DNA of 64,000 bases from Luteolibacter arcticus (lineage in GTDB: Bacteria; Verrucomicrobiota; Verrucomicrobiia; Verrucomicrobiales; Akkermansiaceae): the NCBI RefSeq assembly GCF_025950235.1, contig NZ_JAPDDT010000003.1, positions 248,001 through 312,000 of the forward strand, given 5' to 3'. The stretch's first letter is position 1; every line of letters starts with the position of its first letter. The notes beneath the pieces are model-generated. The model did not search any database and was not told the DNA's origin. It saw only the letters and a program-made list of their open reading frames with translations. This document shows, piece by piece, positions 43,228 to 52,738 of the stretch. The translations under genes were made by a program, and so were the position numbers.

Positions 43228-44510
43228 AGCAACTGCATCCCGCGTGGCTCGTCGAACTGCACCGTCAGTGGTTCGCAGCGCGTGGGAAGCGGCTCGATGG
43301 AAAGTCCCGCGCGTTCTCCCGCGACTGGCACCGGCTTCTCGATGACGCCGGGATCACCTCTGCCGAAGATGTCGCGACGGCGGAGCGTGAAGCGGGAAAG
43401 CTGCACGACGCGGGCAAGATCATCTTGGCGAGGCATCGCTACCGCCGCCATCTGATCGAACGCCTCTCGCTGCCCGTTTCATCGGAGGCCTGGCTGCGTG
43501 ACCTCTTCACCACGGCGGCACCCGAAGACCTTCGCCAACAAAGCCTCGCTCACGTCCGGGAGGCCTCGACACGAAGCCATCCGCGGTTCCCGGACACGTG
43601 GCGGGAATGGCTGGACTCGGTCGGCACGGCATTCGAAGCGGGACGCCACGTCCGTCCGCTCGCTTGGAATCGTCCCGGTCTCGTCCTTCAGATGCTGGAC
43701 CTGACCTTCGGTCTCACCGCCCGGAAGTGGCCCGAGGAAACGCTCATCCGTGAAGCGAGCGTGGAGATGGGCCATGAGTCGAAGCATCTGGAGCGCTCCC
43801 GGCGGATCGCCGAGGCCTGTTTGGCATCCATGTTCCTGAGGCCCACCTCATTGGCCGCGCTCGGGATCTTGGGAAGCCAGCCGCGGATAGAGATTGCCGG
43901 AGAACTGGTCCTTCATCTTCCCGACGGAGACGCCTTGAAGATTGACGGATTCAAGGGCTGCTATCACCTCACCACAGATCTACTGCGGGCGGTCAAGGCC
44001 ACCACACCCGCAAAGAGAATCCTCACCGTCGAAAACACGAAGACCACGCTACGCAGGATCGCTTCCCTGAACGCGGACAAGGAAACCCTGATTCTCGCCT
44101 GCGCCTATCCGACCCAGGGACTGCAGCGACTGATCGAGTTGCTTCCGTCGGAGCTTCCCATCCATCACTTCGGCGACACCGACCCGGCGGGCTTTCAGAT
44201 CCTCTCAAAGCTCCGCCAGGCGATCGCCCCGCGTCCCGTTGCTCCCTTCCTGATGCATCGGCGAGAGCGCAGCGAGCCCCGTCCTCTCACGACCTACGAC
44301 CGGGGGATTCTTCCTGCTCTCCTCGTCGATCCTTGGCTGGAGGATGTCAGAACCCAGCTTGAGTCGATTTCCGCCAGCAACGACAAAGGCGATTTCGAAC
44401 AAGAAACGTTGGGCCGCCCCGAACTCCGCGAGTGGCCCTTTTACAGAATTCATCCGGCTGCAGAACTCCCGGCCGCCGGCAGCAGGTCGCCGGATCGGCC
44501 GGGAGATTAA
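43224..44510 (+). CDS. jetD: Wadjet system nuclease JetD (Toprim domain)
   Basis: 428 residues from ATG 43224, overlapping the jetC stop. The N-terminal DUF3322-like part (about 1-200; AWLVELHRQWFAARGKRLDG, ILARHRYRRHLIERLSLPVS) is followed by a DUF2220-like Toprim domain. Metal-binding acidic residues are Glu270 in ILTVENTKTTLRRI and Asp318/Asp320 in HHFGDTDPAGFQIL. In Wadjet, JetD cleaves the plasmid once the SMC complex has extruded it, so the active site appears complete here. Convergent with an EF-hand gene 15 bp downstream. Confidence 0.9.
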   Translation: MKQLHPAWLVELHRQWFAARGKRLDGKSRAFSRDWHRLLDDAGITSAEDVATAEREAGKLHDAGKIILARHRYRRHLIERLSLPVSSEAWLRDLFTTAAPEDLRQQSLAHVREASTRSHPRFPDTWREWLDSVGTAFEAGRHVRPLAWNRPGLVLQMLDLTFGLTARKWPEETLIREASVEMGHESKHLERSRRIAEACLASMFLRPTSLAALGILGSQPRIEIAGELVLHLPDGDALKIDGFKGCYHLTTDLLRAVKATTPAKRILTVENTKTTLRRIASLNADKETLILACAYPTQGLQRLIELLPSELPIHHFGDTDPAGFQILSKLRQAIAPRPVAPFLMHRRERSEPRPLTTYDRGILPALLVDPWLEDVRTQLESISASNDKGDFEQETLGRPELREWPFYRIHPAAELPAAGSRSPDRPGD

Positions 44511-44525
44511 AATCCGGTTACCGGC

Positions 44526-44846
44526 TCAGAGCCCCAACAACGCCTCGATCTCGCTCTTCGAGAGGGCGCGGTCGCCGTTCTTGTTGAACTCGTCGAATTT
44601 CTTGCCGGCGGCATCCTGGTCTGACTCGCCGGCGAGGTATTCGTCGCGCGAGACCGAGTTGTCCTTGTTCGAGTCCTTCTGCTTCAGGAACTCCTTCACG
44701 GCATCGCGCTTGCGTTCCTTCTCCGCCTTCTCCTGTTTCTTGCGCTCTTCCTCCTTCTTCGGGTCCTCCTTTTCACGGGGAGCGGCTCCGATTTGTGCGG
44801 GGATGATCAGGGCGGCCAAAAGCAGGGCGATGGTGGTGGTTTTCAT
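44526..44846 (-). CDS. Secreted EF-hand protein
   Basis: 106 residues from ATG 44846, with signal peptide MKTTTIALLLAALIIPAQIG. A very charged Lys/Glu stretch (about 24-50) is followed by two EF-hand-like loops: DSNKDNSVSRDE (about 58-69), a near-canonical calcium loop, and a second, weaker one at about 85-97 (NKNGDRALSKSE). It probably binds calcium in the periplasm; partner unknown. Lies downstream of the M16 peptidase gene on the same strand. Confidence 0.82.
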   Translation of the reverse strand: MKTTTIALLLAALIIPAQIGAAPREKEDPKKEEERKKQEKAEKERKRDAVKEFLKQKDSNKDNSVSRDEYLAGESDQDAAGKKFDEFNKNGDRALSKSEIEALLGL

Positions 44847-45030
44847 GGGTTTGCAGGTTTTGAGTTTGGGGATGGGACCCAAATGGGGGGAAGCCCACGG
44901 AACAGAGTCCGCAAACGCCTCGCGTTTGAATCCACAAAGGAGACCATCGGCCAAATCGGACTGAAAGGCAACGCACCGAATTCGCGAGGACGTCATGCTA
45001 CCCAAACGCGTTTGAGACAAACCAAGACGC

Positions 45031-47541
45031 TTAGCCCGCCGGAAGCACCCGCGCTGTGACAGGCCGGGTGCCGAGTAACTTGGCCGCCGCCTGCTTCACC
45101 TCGCCCGGCGTGATCGTCTGGAAGATCGCCGCGACCTCGCGGTGATGGGTCACGGGGAGCCCGAACAGCACGTCGATGGCCGCCAACCGCGCGATCGATC
45201 CCGGCGATTGCAGGCCGAGCGCGAGGCTGGAAAGCACGGTCGCCCGCACCCGCTCGAAGGCATCCTCTGGAATGCCGTCTTCGGCGATCTTGGAAATCTC
45301 CGACACCAATTCGCGCTGGGCCAGATCGACCTGCGACGGATCGGTCGCCAGGTAGAAGCCGAAGAAGCCCGCATCGTGACCGTGGAACTGGGTCGCACCG
45401 ACTTGATACGCCAGCCCCAGTTCCTCGCGGATGCGGATGAAAAGCGGCCCGGCCATGTCAGTGCACCATTCCTGGATCATCCGCAGCGCGAACCGCTCCG
45501 GCGCGAGCGCCGAGCATCCGGGATAGGCGAGCGCCAGCACCGCCTGCTTTTTCGGCAAGAACGCCTCGATCTCGAAATCCCCGCGAACCGTCGCCGACGG
45601 AGGAACCCATGGCGTCCCCATCGGCAGGCGGCCGATCCCTTCCGCGAGCACTTCCCGCGCATGGACGAGGTCGAAGTCACCGGCGAGGGCGACGACCGTA
45701 TTGCTGCCTTGGAAATGTCGCGAGTGGTGAGCCGACAGTGCGAATCGATCCAGCCCCGCCAGCGAGGCCTCCGTGCCGAGCGCGTGGATCCCGTAGCCAA
45801 TGCCATCGAAAAGATGCGCCCGCGCGAGCCGGAAGGCCGTCGAAAGCGGATCCTCCATCGCCTCTCGTAGCGACGCGGTCTGGCTCGCCTTCTCCCGTTC
45901 GATCGAATCGCCGTGGAAGGCCGGCTCCACCAGCACCTCCGCGAGCAGCGGCAGCAGGGTCGAAAGATCCGGCGAAAGCCCGCCCATTTGGGCCAGCAGC
46001 GCATTGTTGCCGGAGGCCGCCCCAAGCGTCGCACCGTGGGATTCGAGCAAGCCCGCCAGCTCGGCAGCACTGCGCCGCACCGTGCCCTGGGGCAAGGTGG
46101 CCGCGAACAAGGCATTCAGGCCGGCGTTCTCCGGGATCTCGGAGACAAGGCCCGCCCGCACCGCCACCTGCGCGGTGAAGATCGGCACCCGCGGATCCGG
46201 CAGCAGCGCAATGGTGGCACCGTTCGGCAGCGTCACGCACTCCGGTTCCGGCCGCACCCGCGTCGCTCGTTTCAAGGTGGCGGGAGCCGGAGCGTCCGCG
46301 GGATCGAGGATGGAGAGGCTCATCTGGTCCTCGGTCAGCCGGGCCATGGCTCGGCGGACGTCGGCAGCCGTGGTCGCCTTCAGCGCGGCCAGATACCGCC
46401 GGGTGAAATCGAGATCGCGCGCCTCGTGCCAATTCGACGCGAGGTCGGTCGCACGGCCCGAGGCGGTGGTCAGCGACTTGAATTGGCTCGCGGCGATCTG
46501 CCGACGGGCCTTCGCGAGGTCGTCATCGAGCGCCGTGCTTGGAAAATCCGCCAGCTCGGCCAGGATCGCGGCGATCAGTTCGTCGCGCTTTTCCGGCACT
46601 GCCTCGGCGGAGATGGCAAACAAGCCACCGCGCCCGGCCTGACTCCACGACCAGGCAGAAATCTCCAGCGCCAGCCCGCGCTCCTCGCGGAGGTGACGGT
46701 AGAGCCGCGCCGACCTCCCCCTTCCCAGCACCGCCGCGGCCAGATCGTAGGCCGGCACGTCCGGATGCCCCAGCGGCGGGATCTTCCACGCCAGGCTGAT
46801 CTTGCTGGCGGGTACCGAGAAGGTGGCTCTCCCCCGGCGCGGCCCGAGCTGCACCGGATCCTGCGGCACCACCGGTTCCGCGCCGCTGCCGCGGGCAAAT
46901 CCTCCAAATAGCGCTTCGATCTGCGCTTTCACCGCTTCCGCATCGAAGTCGCCGGAGAGACACAGGCAGCAGCGGTCCGGCGTGTAGCGCGAACGATGGT
47001 AGCCGGTCAGTCCCGGGTAGCTGATTTCATCAAAAAGCCCCCGGTGCCCGATGACCGGGTGACGCCGCGGGTCAGAGGTGAAGGCAGTCGAAAACATCAG
47101 CCGGCCCGACACGTCGTCCGGGTCGTCCAGCCCCATGTCGATCTCGCGGCGGATGACGTCCTTCTCCTTCTCAAACTCCTCCTCCGGGAGCGCCGGGGTG
47201 AAAACCATCGCGGCCAGCACTTCCAGGAAGGTGCCCAGCCCGCTCGCCGGGCCGTCGATGTAATAAACGGTGCGGTCGAAGGTGGTGTAGGCGTTCCAAT
47301 GCCCCCCCGCCGCCTGCACCGAGGTGGCGAGTTCGTCCGCGCCAAACCGGCCACCGCCCTTGAAAACCATATGCTCCAGGAAGTGCGAGACGCCTGAGCC
47401 CAGCAACGATCCCTCGTGCAGGCTGCCGGTCTCCACCCACACCTGGGCGCTGATCACCGGAGCCGCCGGATCGGGATCGAGGATGACCGTGAGTCCATTC
47501 GGCAAGTGGTCGAGAGAGGCGGCTGTGGCAGGGTAGTCCAT
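45031..47541 (-). CDS. M16 family zinc metallopeptidase (two-halves, PqqL/insulinase-like)
   Basis: 836 residues from ATG 47541 (MDYPATAASLDHLPNGLTVI). The N-terminal half carries the inverted zinc motif HFLEH (HxxEH, about 53-57, in SGVSHFLEHMVFKGG) with the downstream Glu region TTFDRTVYYID and EEFEKEKDVIRREIDMGLDD. The second half (about 420-836) repeats the fold (VTLPNGATIALLPDPRVPIF, GAASGNNALLAQMGGL) but lacks the zinc motif, as expected of the inactive half. The upstream part of the longer ORF runs into the divergent gene and is not used. No signal peptide is obvious, so location is unclear. It probably degrades or processes peptides. Confidence 0.92.
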   Translation of the reverse strand: MDYPATAASLDHLPNGLTVILDPDPAAPVISAQVWVETGSLHEGSLLGSGVSHFLEHMVFKGGGRFGADELATSVQAAGGHWNAYTTFDRTVYYIDGPASGLGTFLEVLAAMVFTPALPEEEFEKEKDVIRREIDMGLDDPDDVSGRLMFSTAFTSDPRRHPVIGHRGLFDEISYPGLTGYHRSRYTPDRCCLCLSGDFDAEAVKAQIEALFGGFARGSGAEPVVPQDPVQLGPRRGRATFSVPASKISLAWKIPPLGHPDVPAYDLAAAVLGRGRSARLYRHLREERGLALEISAWSWSQAGRGGLFAISAEAVPEKRDELIAAILAELADFPSTALDDDLAKARRQIAASQFKSLTTASGRATDLASNWHEARDLDFTRRYLAALKATTAADVRRAMARLTEDQMSLSILDPADAPAPATLKRATRVRPEPECVTLPNGATIALLPDPRVPIFTAQVAVRAGLVSEIPENAGLNALFAATLPQGTVRRSAAELAGLLESHGATLGAASGNNALLAQMGGLSPDLSTLLPLLAEVLVEPAFHGDSIEREKASQTASLREAMEDPLSTAFRLARAHLFDGIGYGIHALGTEASLAGLDRFALSAHHSRHFQGSNTVVALAGDFDLVHAREVLAEGIGRLPMGTPWVPPSATVRGDFEIEAFLPKKQAVLALAYPGCSALAPERFALRMIQEWCTDMAGPLFIRIREELGLAYQVGATQFHGHDAGFFGFYLATDPSQVDLAQRELVSEISKIAEDGIPEDAFERVRATVLSSLALGLQSPGSIARLAAIDVLFGLPVTHHREVAAIFQTITPGEVKQAAAKLLGTRPVTARVLPAG

Positions 47542-47586
47542 GAATTTCCGGCTTGGACGGAGAGAAATGGAGGATACACCCGTGTC

Positions 47587-48087
47587 ATGCAACGGTGGAT
47601 CGTGCTCGGCGCGCTGGTTCTCTCCCTCCTCGGGAGCGGGCTGATGTTCGGCTATTGGAAAGTTCACCAAAGTCGCCCTGACCGCCAATGGGTTCCCATC
47701 CCCTTTAATCCCGAGTCGACGCAGGAGCAGCGCGACAAGAGTGTCGAGGATCTCCGCAAGGCCCTGCTGACCGAAACCGTGCTCACCGGCATCGTCCGCG
47801 ACTGCGACATCACGTCGAAATGGAAGCTCGAATCGGAGCAGGCGGCCGTCGAGGAACTCAAGCGCCGGGTGATCATCGAAGAGGGCGAAACCGTCCTCAG
47901 AGGCATCCCCACCGCCACCCTCAATATCGGCTTCAAGGGCAACGTCGGCGAACAGTCCGAGCTGAAAATGCTCGCCGAACGCCTGATTGCCGACGTGCAA
48001 CGTCTGGTCACCCAAAGCGCTCCGCCCGCCCCCGCCCCCGCCCCCACTCCCTCCCCGGCCTCGACCTCCACCGAGCCGAAATTCTGA
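47587..48087 (+). CDS. Membrane-anchored protein with Wzz-like interface segment
   Basis: 166 residues: MQRWIVLGALVLSLLGSGLM makes one N-terminal membrane helix. The external part includes KWKLESEQAAVEELKRRV followed by TATLNIGFKGNVGEQSELKM and LAERLIADVQRLV. This resembles the repeated interface of Wzz/GNVR polysaccharide co-polymerases, but the protein has no second membrane helix and ends in a Pro/Ala tail (PAPAPAPTPSPAS). Divergent from the M16 peptidase. Function is not known; the Wzz link is only pattern resemblance. Confidence 0.7.
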   Translation: MQRWIVLGALVLSLLGSGLMFGYWKVHQSRPDRQWVPIPFNPESTQEQRDKSVEDLRKALLTETVLTGIVRDCDITSKWKLESEQAAVEELKRRVIIEEGETVLRGIPTATLNIGFKGNVGEQSELKMLAERLIADVQRLVTQSAPPAPAPAPTPSPASTSTEPKF

Positions 48088-48090
48088 GGG

Positions 48091-48264
48091 TTGTCAGTAG
48101 ATGTGGCCGCGGCATCGCTGTCTTGCTCGCTCAATGCCAGCTTCGAGGCGCTGCCCGCATGGCACGGCATGAAAGGCCGCGGCACCAACAAAGCCATCGA
48201 CCGCGCCGCTCTGGATGAGCCAATGGTGCTCTCGGCGATGCGGAGGTTCTATCCGGAGCCGTAG
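48091..48264 (+). pseudogene. Possible gene remnant (up to 57 codons)
   Basis: The frame from TTG 48091 to the TAG at 48262 encodes peptide text of protein-like composition (SFEALPAWHGMKGRGTNKAI, then DRAALDEPMVLSAMRRFYPEP), but has no good start or ribosome site. An ATG at 48169 would leave only 31 residues. It could be the C-terminal end of a lost gene or chance. The remainder of the 274-bp spacer to 48361 shows nothing recognisable. Confidence 0.3.
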
Positions 48265-48361
48265 CAACCAGCATCCACCGGCTACTTAAGATCGTTTCGT
48301 CGGATGCGAAGGTTTGACATCGTGCTAAGGTGGGAGTGATGCATCTCCCTCCCCGGCTCCC

Positions 48362-50140
48362 ATGAATTTGCAGCAAGCCCTGGCATTCGGCATTCTCGGC
48401 GGGACGATGATTCTCTTTCTCTGGGGACGTCTGCGCTACGACATGGTGGCCCTCCTTGCTCTGCTCGTTTCGATCGCCTGCGGCACGGTGCCAGCGGACA
48501 AGGCCTTCTCGGGATTCAGCGATGACATCGTGATCATCGTCGCCAGTGCGCTGGTGGTGAGCGCGGCCGTCGCCCGCTCGGGCGTCATTGAGAGCGCATT
48601 GCGAAAGCTCGGCAACCGGGTGGAGAAGGTGCGCTGGCAACTCACGCTGTTAGTCGGCTCGGTCACGTTCCTCTCGGCCTTGGTCAAGAACATCGGAGCC
48701 TTGGCAATGCTGATGCCCGCCGCCTTGAAGATGGCGAAGAAGTCGGACAGCTCGCCATCGGTCTTCCTGATGCCGATGTCGTTTGGCTCGCTGCTGGGTG
48801 GGCTCATCACGCTGATCGGCACCTCGCCGAATATCATCGTCTCCCGGGTGCGCGAGCAGATCACCGGCGAGGGCTTCCGGATGTTCGACTATGCGCCGGT
48901 CGGGATCGGTCTCTCGCTCGTCGGCCTGACATTCCTCCACTTCGGCTACCGGCTGCTGCCCGCGGACCGGCGTGCCGCACCGACCATGGGAGAGGTTCTG
49001 GATATCCATGACTACACCACCGAGGCCGTGGTGGCGGAGGACTCGCCCGTGATCGGCCAGAGCGCGGCGGAATTCGTCCTGAGCAATGAGCGCGAAATCA
49101 AGATCACCGCGGTGCTCCGGGGCGAGCAGCGCGAACCGATCGCCAAGGTGGCAGGGACTGCCATCGAAGCCGGCGACATCCTCTTGCTGAAGGGTGCCCC
49201 AGAGGAACTGGAGCGGGCGATCGCACGCGCCGGACTTCTCCTCGAAGGCCAGCACCGCGCCACAGTGACGGAAACAGCGGGCAATGACATCGGCGTGGCC
49301 GAGGCGGTGGTCACGGCAGGATCGCCACTGGTCGGCCAGACGGCGGGCAAGATGGAGCTGCATGAACGCCACCGGGTCAACCTCCTCGCCATCTCGCGCG
49401 CCGGTCACCGGCTGACCCAGGGCCTGCGCGACACACGGCTGCGCGGGGGTGACGTGATCGTCCTCCAAGGACCGCTGAACGTGCTGCCCGAGCAGATGCG
49501 CGAGCTTGGTTGCCTGCCCCTGGCCGAGCGGCCGATCGCGCTCGGCAATGTTAGGAAAGGCCTGGTGCCGCTGGTGGTGTTAGGAATTGCGATGGCGCTG
49601 GCCGCATTCTCCGTGGTCCCCGCGGCGGTGGCTTTTTTCGGTGCCGCAGTGGTGGTGATCCTCTGTGGCGCTCTGCCGCTGCGGGCGGCCTACGATCACA
49701 TCGAGTGGCCGATCCTCGTGATGCTTGGCGCGCTCATCCCGGTGAGCGAAGCCTTGCAAACCAGCGGCGGCACGGCCCTGGTCTCCAGCTGGCTCTCTTC
49801 AGTCGCCTCGGGCCTGCCACCATGGGCCGCGGTCGGCTTGATCATGATCGCGGCCATGGCCGCCACGCCCTTCCTGAACAATGCCGCGACCGTGCTGGTG
49901 ATGGCCCCCATTGCCGCGATCTTTGCCAAGGACCTGCAGATGAACCCCGACGCCTTCCTGATGGCAGTGGCAGTCGGGGCGGGCTGCGATTTCCTCACCC
50001 CGATCGGCCACCAGTGCAACACGCTGGTCATGGGTCCCGGCGGCTATCGCTTCGGCGACTATGCCCGGCTCGGAGCCCCGCTGTCCGCGCTTGTGATCGT
50101 CGTGGGCGTGCCGCTGATCCTGCTGGTGTGGCCGGTGTGA
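48362..50140 (+). CDS. SLC13-family permease with two cytosolic TrkA_C-like domains
   Basis: 592 residues. N-terminal membrane bundle (about 5-200) with GFSDDIVIIVASALVVSAAV, FLSALVKNIGALAMLMPAAL and GSLLGGLITLIGTSPNIIVS (the SPN signature of this superfamily). Two TrkA_C-like domains (about 215-395; AEFVLSNEREIKITAVLRGE, GTAIEAGDILLLKGAPEELE; RLRGGDVIVLQGPLNVLPE) are inserted between the two membrane halves. A second bundle (about 400-590) has ATPFLNNAATVLVMAPIAAI and LTPIGHQCNTLVMGPGGYRF. Family members carry sulfate, dicarboxylates or arsenite-like anions; the substrate here is not identified. A terminator follows. Confidence 0.92.
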   Translation: MNLQQALAFGILGGTMILFLWGRLRYDMVALLALLVSIACGTVPADKAFSGFSDDIVIIVASALVVSAAVARSGVIESALRKLGNRVEKVRWQLTLLVGSVTFLSALVKNIGALAMLMPAALKMAKKSDSSPSVFLMPMSFGSLLGGLITLIGTSPNIIVSRVREQITGEGFRMFDYAPVGIGLSLVGLTFLHFGYRLLPADRRAAPTMGEVLDIHDYTTEAVVAEDSPVIGQSAAEFVLSNEREIKITAVLRGEQREPIAKVAGTAIEAGDILLLKGAPEELERAIARAGLLLEGQHRATVTETAGNDIGVAEAVVTAGSPLVGQTAGKMELHERHRVNLLAISRAGHRLTQGLRDTRLRGGDVIVLQGPLNVLPEQMRELGCLPLAERPIALGNVRKGLVPLVVLGIAMALAAFSVVPAAVAFFGAAVVVILCGALPLRAAYDHIEWPILVMLGALIPVSEALQTSGGTALVSSWLSSVASGLPPWAAVGLIMIAAMAATPFLNNAATVLVMAPIAAIFAKDLQMNPDAFLMAVAVGAGCDFLTPIGHQCNTLVMGPGGYRFGDYARLGAPLSALVIVVGVPLILLVWPV

Positions 50141-50176
50141 GGAAGGATGGTTCCGATCCCTACCGCCGGAGCCAAT

Positions 50177-50212
50177 AAAGGCCCCTGAGCAGAACAGCTC
50201 TGGGGCCTTTTC
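50177..50212. terminator. Terminator hairpin, bidirectional
   Basis: AAAGGCCCC...GGGGCCTTTT with an inner GAGC/GCTC stem, about 37 bp after the permease stop; TTTT on the plus strand, AAA on the other side. Confidence 0.85.
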
Positions 50213-50399
50213 CTTTGTGTCATTGTGTGGCACGGCGCGGCTAACACGCTCAACATGAGTTGATGGAGTAGGCTCACAGGTTCGGAGTGGTGTTGTGTCT
50301 TGTTGCGTGGTGTGGCGTGACGTGGTGCAATCGCCTGAAAGCTGATCTGGAAAGCCCACCTGAAAGCTTTGACGATTGCAGCGGCGCGAGGGAAGTGAC

Positions 50400-50958
50400 G
50401 GCGGCGGCAACCGGGAGCGAACTGGGCTTATGTAAACCGTCGTTGTTAGGCGCTCCTCGGAATGCCTCATTGCCTCCAAGGCGATCCGAATAGGAACGTT
50501 CGCATTCGCCAGCCGGGTGTTGAAGGTCATCCGCGTGGTATGAAGATCAAAGCGGCGTCCGAGTTCGTCTTGGAATGGGATGCCTGCTTTTGCGAGATCG
50601 CGCTTCAAAGGATCGAGGCCTTTGAACATCCGCAAGACCCTTTCATCAGGAGCCGCGCTCTTTGAGCGCGCCTCCGTCAACGCGTTCACAAACTCCGGGT
50701 GAAGGAAGATGATCGAGCCCTTGCGGTTCTTCTCTATGGTAGCGCGAAGCTTCAGCATGGGAATGCCGCGGACGTCACGTCCGCGATCCGTTCCCACCCA
50801 CATTCCTCGGCAGGGAGGCGAAGGTAGCGCCCAAGGTTCTCGACGTGCTTCCCATCGCGCCGCTGGTTCTCCTGATCTGACAAGAATGCGTCGAACAGCA
50901 TCGAGAGCGAGGCTGCCGCAGTTTCACGAATCGGGCGGCTGGGGAGAGATTTGTCCAT
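50400..50958 (-). pseudogene. Broken tyrosine recombinase/integrase with internal deletion
   Basis: An N-terminal, SAM-like integrase piece (LFDAFLSDQENQRRDGKHV, RYLRLPAEECGWERIADVTS) ends at 50752. A second frame then carries the C-terminal catalytic core: TIEKNRKGSIIFLHPEFVNA, LKRDLAKAGIPFQDELGRRF, then DLHTTRMTFNTRLANANVPI (HxxR-type box), LEAMRHSEERLTTTVYIS (His and presumed catalytic Tyr at about 50433). The central core containing the first catalytic Arg is missing. The gene is therefore inactive, a scar of an integrated element. Flanking stretches 50213-50399 and 50959-51108 show no further gene. Confidence 0.7.
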
Positions 50959-51108
50959 CCCTGAGCAAGTCGGGCGACTTGGCTCTTGGTTTGACAGTCA
51001 GCGGCTTCCGTTGAAGCTTCGCGAAGAAAGCCCGGTGGTCGAGTGTGTTAGATACCCGAATCTGAGTGGGCTAATAAATGCTGTTCGCCTGAAAAAATAA
51101 AAGCAAAG

Positions 51109-52218
51109 ATGAGAACTCGAAAAAAACACCTTTGTTTGAGCCCGCTGATAGTGGCTGCCCTAGTTTGCAACTCGATGAAATGCCAAGCATACGAGGTGTG
51201 GATGGGGACTCTCGGATGGCAACAAAAGATGCATGACCATCCTGAAGACTGGGCCCGCACGGCGGCATTGGTGGAAGGCCTCAATGTCAATTGGAGCCGC
51301 GGAATGCCAGATCCCGGTCGGCTCAAACCGGATTTCAGGGACGAGGTCATCGCGAAGTTCTCAAAAGCGAGAATGAAAGCCAGCCAGGTTATTCCCCACG
51401 GGGCTGGGGCGATTACGGACCAGAGCGACTGGCAACGGTCATTTGATCGAGCCGACAGCATGGGCTACAAGCTGGAACATCTCTACACATACAACGGAGG
51501 AAAGGGCAAAACGTGGTCGGAGGGCGATCATAAGCTTTTGCGGGCTTGGCTGGATCGCAATGGTCATGAGGATGTGAAAATCGCATTCAATGCACGCGCG
51601 GGCCATGGGCAGTTGGAGAGATCGGTGATTCAAGGCGGCGGAATTGAGTGCGACCTGCAATCATGGAAGGACGACAAGGGCGGACGGCATGAGCTTCTCC
51701 GTTGGATGGCCAATCCAAGCAACCCAGCCATGCGTGGTGAAAAGACCATCATCCACTGCCACTTGAATTTTGGTCATCCAAGTAGTCCCAAGGATCTTGT
51801 GGACGTGTGGGCGGCGGCGCGCATGATGGTAAGGGATATCGGGCGAGATGTGATGAACACGCCCGAATTGAAGGAAGCTTTTCGATCCGACAAAATTGTC
51901 TTCGCATTCTTCGGGGGAAACTGGACGACGCCCGAGATCACCCTGCTTCCGGAGACAACGGATGAAAACACGTATGCAGAGAGCTACACGGGGTTGCTGC
52001 TTTCACTTCTCGAACAGCGTGATTTATTCGAAGGTCGATTGGGTGACTTCCCGAGCAATGAGCAGTGTGGGAGTTTCAAGAGGGATTCCGAGCGCTTGAA
52101 AGCCTCGGAACTGAAAATGGGCGAACAAGGCGGCGCTGACCAACCCGCTACCGCTCCGAAGTCGAAGCCGGAGGACACTGAGAAACCCAAACCTGAATCG
52201 GACGTGCGCCCCCAGTAG
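51109..52218 (+). CDS. Secreted protein of unknown function, lower GC
   Basis: 369 residues. Signal peptide MRTRKKHLCLSPLIVAALVC, then YEVWMGTLGWQQKMHDHPED, and a globular body with WSRGMPDPGRLKPDFRDEVI and GEKTIIHCHLNFGHPSSPKD. The order of repeated His/Asp and beta-alpha elements loosely recalls a TIM-barrel, but I do not recognise a family. The tail is Lys/Pro/Glu-rich (ATAPKSKPEDTEKPKPESD). Base composition is visibly less GC-rich than the neighbours. It lies just beyond a broken integrase, so horizontal origin is likely. Confidence 0.75.
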   Translation: MRTRKKHLCLSPLIVAALVCNSMKCQAYEVWMGTLGWQQKMHDHPEDWARTAALVEGLNVNWSRGMPDPGRLKPDFRDEVIAKFSKARMKASQVIPHGAGAITDQSDWQRSFDRADSMGYKLEHLYTYNGGKGKTWSEGDHKLLRAWLDRNGHEDVKIAFNARAGHGQLERSVIQGGGIECDLQSWKDDKGGRHELLRWMANPSNPAMRGEKTIIHCHLNFGHPSSPKDLVDVWAAARMMVRDIGRDVMNTPELKEAFRSDKIVFAFFGGNWTTPEITLLPETTDENTYAESYTGLLLSLLEQRDLFEGRLGDFPSNEQCGSFKRDSERLKASELKMGEQGGADQPATAPKSKPEDTEKPKPESDVRPQ

Positions 52219-52738
52219 CGGGTGGCAGGCCTAGACGTTCGTCTTTGGGGACAAGCGATGCCATCCCCGCTCGGGCGGTGGGGGCGGCCTCCCCATGCGC
52301 CGCTCGCGGCCTGTGAAGCAGCCGTGGGTCGGGGGCGCATTTCCCCTTCGCCAGTGGCCGCACCCGTGCTTCGAATGAAAAGGCATCAACGAAGGGGGAG
52401 GGCGGCTGGTGGAGCAGGTACTACCTGCCTTGGCCATAGTTACCGGGGCCGCTTGCCGGACCCTCCCACAATGGGGCCGCTGACACTGGGGTTCCTTCCC
52501 AGCCCCCTGCTGGGGAAATGATTTCCCCAGACCCCTCGATATCGGCCGCCTCGCACTTCATGCCGTCTCCACTCACCGGCCGGGCTAGATGGAGCGAACG
52601 AGCGCCATGATGGCCGCTCTATGTCCCGCGGGTAGATCGGGCCACGCATCGACCACCTCGCGGAGGTCACCTGAAAGCTGGCCTGAAAGCGTACTCGCTA
52701 ACCCTTGGTCTTCCGGGGATTCGAGGGAGGTTCGATCT
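52219..52738. other. Gene-free region of about 520 bp, possible mobile-element debris
   Basis: No open frame with a family resemblance. Features include many C/G runs and an inverted pair CCCCTGCTGGGGAAATGATTT/CCCC near 52500-52530. It follows the broken integrase and the low-GC gene, so it is probably the rest of the same inserted element. Confidence 0.4.

Noticed and set aside
47542..48015. N-terminal extension of the M16 peptidase frame
   Set aside because: It would overlap the divergent membrane protein; the ATG at 47541 gives the standard family start.
49799..50803. 334-codon minus-strand frame as an intact integrase
   Set aside because: Only its first third is recombinase-like; the remainder runs antisense through the permease gene and the conserved central core is absent.
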